Positions 59,456 to 64,000 of a stretch of DNA of 64,000 nucleotides are shown in pieces; positions within the stretch are counted from its first letter, which is position 1; each line of letters begins with the position of its first letter. Source of the stretch: Acidovorax sp. DW039 (lineage in GTDB: Bacteria; Pseudomonadota; Gammaproteobacteria; Burkholderiales; Burkholderiaceae_C); assembly GCF_037101375.1 (NCBI RefSeq), contig NZ_AP029019.1:1178001-1242000 (forward strand), read 5' to 3'. Both the position numbers and the translations under genes were made by a program. The notes under the pieces are model-generated. The model worked only from the letters and a program-made list of their open reading frames with translations, did no database searches and was not told the origin of the DNA.

Positions 59456-60343
59456 ATGAGTGCATCCCGTCTTCAACGTTTCATTCCCTTCCTCGCTGTT
59501 CTGGGTTCCGTCACGGCTCTGGGCATTGGTACATCGTGGGCCAAGCAGGCGCTGTTTCCGGTGGTGGGGGCCCAAGGCACCACCGCCGTGCGGGTGGGAT
59601 TGTCTGCCTTGCTGATGCTGTTGCTGTGGCGCCCCTGGCGCTGGCGTCTGTCGGGGACGGATGCCAAGGCCCTGGCCCTGTACGGCGTAGCGCTGGGGGC
59701 CATGAACCTCATGTTCTACATGTCGCTGCGCACCCTGCCGTTTGGTCTGGCTGTGGCCATCGAATTCGCCGGGCCGCTGGCCGTGGCTATCTGGTCCTCG
59801 CGCCGGGCGGTGGACTTTGTGTGGGTGGCGCTGGCCATTGCGGGGCTGGGTCTGCTCTTGCCGCTTGGCTTGGGCGGTACACCGCTGGACCCCGTGGGCA
59901 TTCTCTACTCCGTGGGGGCGGCCGTCTTCTGGGCGCTTTACATCATTTATGGCAAGCGCGTGGGGCATCTGCATGCCGGGCAGTCGGTGGCTCTGGGCTT
60001 ACTGGTGGCTGCCATGGTGGTGGTGCCCGTGGGCGTGGCGCATTCCGGTGCGGCGCTGCTGGCTCCTTCTGTGCTGCTGGTGGGCGTGGCCGTGGCCGCC
60101 ATCTCCAGCGCCTTGCCCATCACCCTGGAGATGATGGCTTTGAAGCGCCTGCCCAAAGAGGCCTTCGGCATCATGATCAGCATGGAGCCCGCCGTGGCCG
60201 CGCTGCTGGCCGTGCCTCTGCTGGGGGAGCACCTCACAGCAGTGCAATGGCTGGCCATCACCTGCATCGTGGGGGCATCCATGGGCAGCGCTGCAACAGC
60301 GGGGCGGCCGGCCCCGGCAGCGGCGGCACCTTCTGCGGCGTGA
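59456..60343 (+). CDS. RhtA-like amino acid exporter (EamA family)
   Basis: ATG 59456 gives 295 aa with ten predicted helices. It resembles the inner-membrane threonine/homoserine exporter RhtA: AVLGSVTALGIGTSWAKQAL, YMSLRTLPFGLAVAIEFAGP (the characteristic FGLAVAIEF segment), ALYIIYGKRVGH and EMMALKRLPKEAFGIMISME. The divergent Lrp regulator suggests induction by an amino acid. The tail is Ala/Pro-rich. The substrate is inferred from the family. Confidence 0.88.
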   Translation: MSASRLQRFIPFLAVLGSVTALGIGTSWAKQALFPVVGAQGTTAVRVGLSALLMLLLWRPWRWRLSGTDAKALALYGVALGAMNLMFYMSLRTLPFGLAVAIEFAGPLAVAIWSSRRAVDFVWVALAIAGLGLLLPLGLGGTPLDPVGILYSVGAAVFWALYIIYGKRVGHLHAGQSVALGLLVAAMVVVPVGVAHSGAALLAPSVLLVGVAVAAISSALPITLEMMALKRLPKEAFGIMISMEPAVAALLAVPLLGEHLTAVQWLAITCIVGASMGSAATAGRPAPAAAAPSAA

Positions 60344-60514
60344 TGCATTTTGAACCGGTGCCAAGTTCGCGGGGGCGGTCAGTCGGCGTAGCACGACCAA
60401 TGTCGGTGCGCGCTGACGTGCGCTGCACCCCAGGCTCTACAGAATGCAGATTTGCCGACGACGGCACGGTGGCCGCAGTGCAGCAGGCCACGGCCCAGAA
60501 ACAGGAGCCCAGCC

Positions 60515-60730
60515 ATGCCCATTCCCCCTCCATCCCAGCCCCAGGTTGATGAGGCTGAGCGCAAGATCAGTGGCATTCTGGAAGAACTGGAGGCGTCCAC
60601 AGACACTGAGGTGCAGCGCATCGCCCTGGAAGACGTGGTGGATACCGACCCAGCCAGCGGACGCCCTGCGGTGAAGCAATCCGTAGAAATCACCGTGACC
60701 CCCAAGCCACGCCGCAAGTGGCTGCGATGA
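60515..60730 (+). CDS. Small hypothetical protein
   Basis: ATG 60515 is preceded by AGGAG with a good spacing (about 7 nt), giving 71 aa. It is mostly polar: VDEAERKISGILEELEASTD, then QRIALEDVVDTDPASGRPAV, and a basic end TVTPKPRRKWLR. It may be a small helical protein. No domain is recognised. It is followed by a short dispersed repeat and tRNA-Arg. Confidence 0.65.
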   Translation: MPIPPPSQPQVDEAERKISGILEELEASTDTEVQRIALEDVVDTDPASGRPAVKQSVEITVTPKPRRKWLR

Positions 60731-60758
60731 CCGGTCCATGTGGGGTAAAGAAGCGGTT

Positions 60759-60815
60759 GCTATATTTTGTATAGCTGCCTGCGCTTGTTGGATAAGCGTT
60801 GGAGCGCTGTTTTCA
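60759..60815. repeat. Short dispersed repeat, copy
   Basis: GCTATATTTTGTATAGCTGC then CTGCGCTTGTTGGATAAGCGTT and a GCTGTTTTC end, immediately beside the 3' end of tRNA-Arg. Confidence 0.8.
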
Positions 60816-60825
60816 CCTCGGGAAG

Positions 60826-60900
60826 TGGTCCCCTCGACAGGAATCGAACCTGTATCTAGCGCTTAGGAGGCACTCGTTCTATCCATTGAACTACGAAGAG
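60826..60900 (-). tRNA. tRNA-Arg (anticodon CCU)
   Basis: Minus strand: acceptor CTCTTCG pairs with CGAGGGG (two G-U/T pairs), followed by discriminator A and encoded CCA (60826-60828). The D arm is GTTC...GAAC, the anticodon arm AGTGC-CTCCTAA-GCGCT, and the T arm ACAGG-TTCGATT-CCTGT. A distal copy of its 5' end lies at 62663-62676. Confidence 0.95.
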
Positions 60901-61166
60901 GGTCTAAAAAAGCCTTTTAAAATCAATGACTTGCAATTGATTTTGTCATTGAATTGGCTTCAAATTGAGCGTTCGGTGATACGCGCTTCCCATTGTATCA
61001 ATGGGAAGCACGCAGATCTTGAGCCATAGGCGCCGAACTGGCTCGTACGCTCGTTACCCTGTTCCGATATATGGAAGCTGTTCTGAGTGCCCGTCTTCGG
61101 CCAAAAGCAGACGTTCGGAAGTAGCCGATTTTTGCCAATGTTTGCTGCGAGGAGGAAACGACAGCA

Positions 61167-61601
61167 ATGACTGAAGAAGAAAGCAACCAATTCCAGATAT
61201 GGCTTATGGACATGGACGAGGCCATCGAGCGCTTTCAGCGACTACTGCCAAGTGAACTGCAGGGACAGCTCGACTATTCACCGGAATCTTTGGGAGTCGT
61301 CGAGTCTTTTGGCCTTGCAAAGTATTCGACTGTGGGGCAAGCCCTGGAGCAAAGCGAGGCCGCAATTGTCGACGGCATGGCCCGACACGTCGGCGAGGTA
61401 TTCCGGCGGCGGCTAGGAGGCAAGTGGGTCATTGACTATTCGGATAAAAATAACGTCTTCTACGCCCTGCCTCAGCTAGTCGGGATGGCTGGGCAGAAAA
61501 CTCAATGTTGCCCGCTGACGCTTGTCACAGCTTCGCTAGACAGGCGTACCGGAAGATTTATTCGACTTGTCTTCGATAACTATCTGCGGAATGCTGTTTA
61601 A
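61167..61601 (+). CDS. Hypothetical protein near tRNA-Arg
   Basis: ATG 61167 follows a strong AGGAGGAAA (61149-61157). The 144-residue soluble protein begins MTEEESNQFQIWLMDMDEAI, contains SLGVVESFGLAKYSTVGQAL, then VDGMARHVGEVFRRRLGGKW, and ends SLDRRTGRFIRLVFDNYLRN. It looks like a compact alpha/beta domain. The composition is lower in GC than the core genes. I do not recognise a family. It lies in the stretch between the tRNA and its partial copy and may be a cassette gene. Confidence 0.65.
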   Translation: MTEEESNQFQIWLMDMDEAIERFQRLLPSELQGQLDYSPESLGVVESFGLAKYSTVGQALEQSEAAIVDGMARHVGEVFRRRLGGKWVIDYSDKNNVFYALPQLVGMAGQKTQCCPLTLVTASLDRRTGRFIRLVFDNYLRNAV

Positions 61602-61938
61602 GTAACGGGCTAGCGAAGGCTGCTTTGAAGCTGGGTTAGAGACTGCTTTGGGCCCGGAGCCGTCGTTCAGAAGCGTCACCCAGAAGCTGCCTTTGACTTG
61701 CTGCACGCTACTGTTGGAAATCCCGGTGTCTGCCTACGGCAAGCTATAGTTTGTCGAGCTGACGCGCACCGGGTTTTGCGGAATTTTTATACCTGGACGT
61801 CTAAACAGGCCATCCCTTGCCAAGCCATGCAGCAAGCCGCCTACAGGAGAAATTCGTGTCCAGAATATCCCGCACGGTCCAGTTTATCCCGCAGGTTTTG
61901 CGGTCTAAGTTACGTTGGGCGCTAGATCGGAGAGTTAA
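61602..61938. other. Intergenic stretch with integron-like attC end
   Basis: No gene supported. It contains GACTGCTTTGGGCCCGGAGC then CGTCGTTCAGAAG near 61644, similar to CTTCGGCCAAAAGCAGACGT then TCGGAAG near 61095. At its right end is GCGGTCTAAGTTACGTTGGG with C (61900-61920), which resembles the 3' end of an attC site finishing in the core GTTGGGC (GTTRRRY). Confidence 0.45.
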
Positions 61939-62460
61939 ATGAGCCGAGACACAATTCCAGCCGATGTAAAGCGCGCCGTTCTCGTGGAAGCGGGGCACCG
62001 CTGTGCAATTCCGACATGCCGTGCGACTACCACTGAAATCGCGCACATCGTTCCTTGGGCTGACACACAAGACAATTCTTTTGAGAATTTAATTGCTCTT
62101 TGTCCGAACTGTCACACCCGCTTCGACCAGAAAAAAGAGATCGATCGGCTGGCAGTAAAGATGTACAAACATAACCTAGGCATCTTGAACAACCGATACG
62201 GCGAGTTCGAGCGAAGGCTCTTCGAACTGCTTGCAAAGTCGGGGGAGCGCGTCTTCGTACTGGGAGCCGCGGGCGATCTACTCGTCGCAAATGCCGTCAA
62301 AGATGGTTTCTTTGAGGACAAGCACGTTCAGGGTATGAGCTTCGACATCAAGGGTGACAGTGGTTACTCGAAGAGCTTCCCCATGACTTTTACCTACTGG
62401 GTAACAGATGCGGGAGTTGAGTTCATCAAGCGGTTTGCCAGCGGGGCTGACATTGCTTAG
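61939..62460 (+). CDS. HNH endonuclease-domain protein
   Basis: ATG 61939 gives 173 aa. The N-terminal HNH/zinc segment reads HRCAIPTCRATTTEIAHIVP then NSFENLIALCPNCHTRFDQK: two CxxC-type cysteine pairs, His in AHIVPW, Asn in ENLIALC and His in CHTRFD. The C-terminal part (GERVFVLGAAGDLLVANAVK and on) is a different domain, perhaps sensing or regulatory. HNH proteins of this layout appear in defence and mobile elements. Its 5' side abuts an attC-like core GTTGGGC and its 3' side the inverse core GCCCAAC, like an integron cassette. Activity and role are unproven. Confidence 0.75.
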   Translation: MSRDTIPADVKRAVLVEAGHRCAIPTCRATTTEIAHIVPWADTQDNSFENLIALCPNCHTRFDQKKEIDRLAVKMYKHNLGILNNRYGEFERRLFELLAKSGERVFVLGAAGDLLVANAVKDGFFEDKHVQGMSFDIKGDSGYSKSFPMTFTYWVTDAGVEFIKRFASGADIA

Positions 62461-62643
62461 TTGCGCGCCCAACACTAAGCAGCAGCCGACGTTGAGCGTC
62501 CGCTTTCACCGGCCACTACCGACTGCTCGTGGCCGTTGCTGCCCGATGCGGCGGGTATCCATGGGCAGGACTGCCGCTAATCGTATCTATGCTGACGCTC
62601 CATTGATCGTACGTAGATACAAAAGTGATACGGAATTAAAAAA

Positions 62644-62676
62644 CTCCTCGATAGATTCCCTGTGAACTACGAGGAG
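62644..62676 (-). terminator. Hairpin with T-run, terminator-like for the minus strand
   Basis: CTCCTCG and CGAGGAG are exact 7-bp arms 19 nt apart. On the minus strand the stem is followed by TTTTTT, so it fits an intrinsic terminator for the tamB transcript. It contains TGAACTACGAGGAG (62663-62676), nearly identical to the 5' end of tRNA-Arg at 60887-60900. Confidence 0.55.
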
Positions 62677-62716
62677 ACAGGGCGCGATTGTAGAGGCTGC
62701 GCGCCCTGGTTCTCTG

Positions 62717-62830
62717 CGAGCGGCTGACACAACGCCCCCTGGCTTCGTTGTTCCGTCTTGTCGTACTGCTGTACTGTCTGCGACGGAACGCTTGGCAAGG
62801 GCCGTTTCGCTGGGGGGTGTCAGCCGCTCT
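62717..62830. repeat. Dispersed ~110-bp imperfect palindrome, copy 5
   Basis: GCGAGCGGCTGACACAAC to GGGGTGTCAGCCGCTCT, with inner GTTCCGTC and GACGGAAC arms. It ends 10 bp from the tamB stop. Confidence 0.88.
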
Positions 62831-62840
62831 GAAGTCTGAT

Positions 62841-64000
62841 TCAGTCGTACTTCATGGTGTAGATGAGGTCCAGCGCACTGTTGCTGCCGGCCTGGCCGCG
62901 CAGGGTCAGGCGGCGTGACAGGTCGTAGAAGATGTACAGCGCCCCCATGGTGCCCGAAAGGGTGCGCTCGTAGGTCACGTACAGGTCTTTGGAGATGCGC
63001 TTGCCGAAGGTGAGCGCGGCGCTGCTCGCATCTTCGCCCGCAGCTGCGCCCTTGAAGCCGATTTCATCCAGGCCCACGCGGTTGGCCAGATTGGCGGTGA
63101 CCGACTGGCCGCGGTTACCCAGCAGGGCCAGTGCGGCCTGTTGCAGCACGGCGGCCTCGGCGCCGCCTGCAGTGGCGTCGCGGCCCAGCACCACCCAGGC
63201 GAGTTTTTCTGCGTCGGGCAGTTCGGGGTCGGAGTACAGGCGCACGCGGGGGGCCAGGGCCGAGCCGGTGACCTGCACGCCCGCGCGCACGCTGATGTTG
63301 GGCCGCAGGGCCAGGATGTCGAGCGAGGGATTGTTGTAGGGGCCGTTGAAGCGGATCAGGCCGGTTTCCACGTCCAGCACCTGGCCCCAGGCGCGGTAGC
63401 GGCCTTCTTCGGTGCGCACCTCGCCCGTCACGCGGGGCGGGGCACCGGGTGTGGGGCTGCTGCGCAGTTCCACCTCGCCGGTCAGCCGGGTGGTGATGCC
63501 TCGGCCCTGCAGCGCAAAGTCGCGGCCCAGGTTCAACGTGACAGCCATCACCGGGGGCTTGGCGGGCACCATCTGGGGGCTCCCTGAGACGCCTGCTGGC
63601 TCAGAGCGGGCTGCTTCCTGCTCGGCCTTTTGCTGGGCGCGGCCCGCCGCCTGTGCGCTGGCCTGGGCCTGCCTGTCGCGGGCGGCAGAGCGCACCACCA
63701 CGTCAGAGCCCAGGCTGGGCGCAGATTCGTCGGGCAGGATGATGGTGGCGCGGTCTGTGGTCAGCTGACCTGTCAGGCTGAACTGGCCTTGCTCCAGCCG
63801 CGCCTGCAATGTGCCTGACACGCTGACCTGCCGGTCTGCCCGCACCAGCACCTGCAGCGCCTTGGCCTGTGCCTGCAGGTTGAGGGTGATGCGGGGCGGC
63901 GCGCCCGTGGCGGTGTCGGCATCGCTCCAGCCGAGGCGGCCTGTGGCCGACAGGGTGCCTCGCTCCTCCGGGGCAGGGGTGCGGTTGCCACTCTGGCCCG
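62841..64000 (-). CDS. tamB: Translocation and assembly module TamB, C-terminal part (runs off the right edge)
   Basis: The frame is open to the window edge; 386 codons are visible and the start is outside. It carries the DUF490/TamB domain: LQVLVRADRQVSVSGTLQAR, RATIILPDESAPSLGSDVVV, then the typical VTLNLGRDFALQGRGITTRL, FNGPYNNPSLDILALRPNIS and RVRLYSDPELPDAEKLAWVV, and the final IYDLSRRLTLRGQAGSNSAL-type end. TamB is an inner-membrane-anchored beta-helix bridging to TamA, involved in outer-membrane protein insertion and phospholipid transport. The partner tamA would be beyond the edge. A low-complexity Ala/Gln stretch (AQASAQAAGRAQQKAEQEAA) is inserted near residue 115. Confidence 0.92.
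   Translation of the reverse strand, partial: GQSGNRTPAPEERGTLSATGRLGWSDADTATGAPPRITLNLQAQAKALQVLVRADRQVSVSGTLQARLEQGQFSLTGQLTTDRATIILPDESAPSLGSDVVVRSAARDRQAQASAQAAGRAQQKAEQEAARSEPAGVSGSPQMVPAKPPVMAVTLNLGRDFALQGRGITTRLTGEVELRSSPTPGAPPRVTGEVRTEEGRYRAWGQVLDVETGLIRFNGPYNNPSLDILALRPNISVRAGVQVTGSALAPRVRLYSDPELPDAEKLAWVVLGRDATAGGAEAAVLQQAALALLGNRGQSVTANLANRVGLDEIGFKGAAAGEDASSAALTFGKRISKDLYVTYERTLSGTMGALYIFYDLSRRLTLRGQAGSNSALDLIYTMKYD

Noticed and set aside
1..64000. CRISPR arrays and ribosomal RNA genes
   Set aside because: No regularly spaced direct repeats of 25-40 bp and no conserved rRNA segments were seen.

Overview
The window reads as chromosome of a GC-rich betaproteobacterium of the family Comamonadaceae (Acidovorax-like). 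This rests on overall composition, gene content (cyanophycin metabolism, PglL-type glycosylation, CZB protein, TRAP transport of uronates) and two dispersed repeat families that I associate from memory with this family. No database search was possible, so names come from motif and family recognition.

Layout: (1) 1-3.2 kb is a cyanophycin locus: the 5' end of cyanophycin synthetase (minus strand), a divergent ABC exporter with a zinc-ribbon N-terminus, and a DUF1854 gene. A secreted cyanophycinase lies at 14.8-16.0 kb. (2) 3.5-13 kb is mixed housekeeping: EF-hand protein, 5'-nucleotidase, an orphan gspF, an SDR, a luciferase-like oxidoreductase, a CZB-domain protein, ruvC, and a cdsA/acyltransferase pair. 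(3) 13-14.8 kb holds a decayed transposase and a GNAT acetyltransferase. (4) 16-29.6 kb holds an AraC regulator divergent from a cytochrome P450, the rnb-tonB-aroE-mtgA run, a PglL-type ligase, rodA, yegP and tldD. (5) 30.4-31.8 kb is aroG behind an aromatic leader peptide and attenuator terminator. (6) 34-43.7 kb is a uronic-acid oxidation regulon: uronate dehydrogenase, lactonase, KdgD, semialdehyde dehydrogenase, TRAP DctPQM and a GntR/FCD regulator, with a matching inverted-repeat motif in both control regions. (7) 45.9-53.1 kb is an AT-rich accessory island: IS5-type remnant, small secreted protein, and a TolC/HlyD/ABC exporter with ATPase and permease divergently oriented on overlapping start codons. 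It ends in a decayed umuC and a macB that has lost its N-terminus. (8) 53.7-60.7 kb returns to GC-rich core: DegP with a QseBC/PmrAB-type two-component system, a ketopantoate reductase-like gene, and an Lrp regulator divergent from an RhtA-type exporter. (9) 60.8-62.7 kb holds tRNA-Arg(CCU) followed by a short lower-GC stretch with an HNH gene flanked by attC-like core sites. (10) The right edge is the 3' part of tamB.

The most interesting signals are the aroG attenuator with its F-Y-F-W-F-F leader, the MacAB/TolC-like island beside a truncated macB, a roughly 110-bp palindromic repeat that repeatedly touches stop codons, a second short repeat captured in frame inside rnb, and the shared operator candidate in the uronate regulon.
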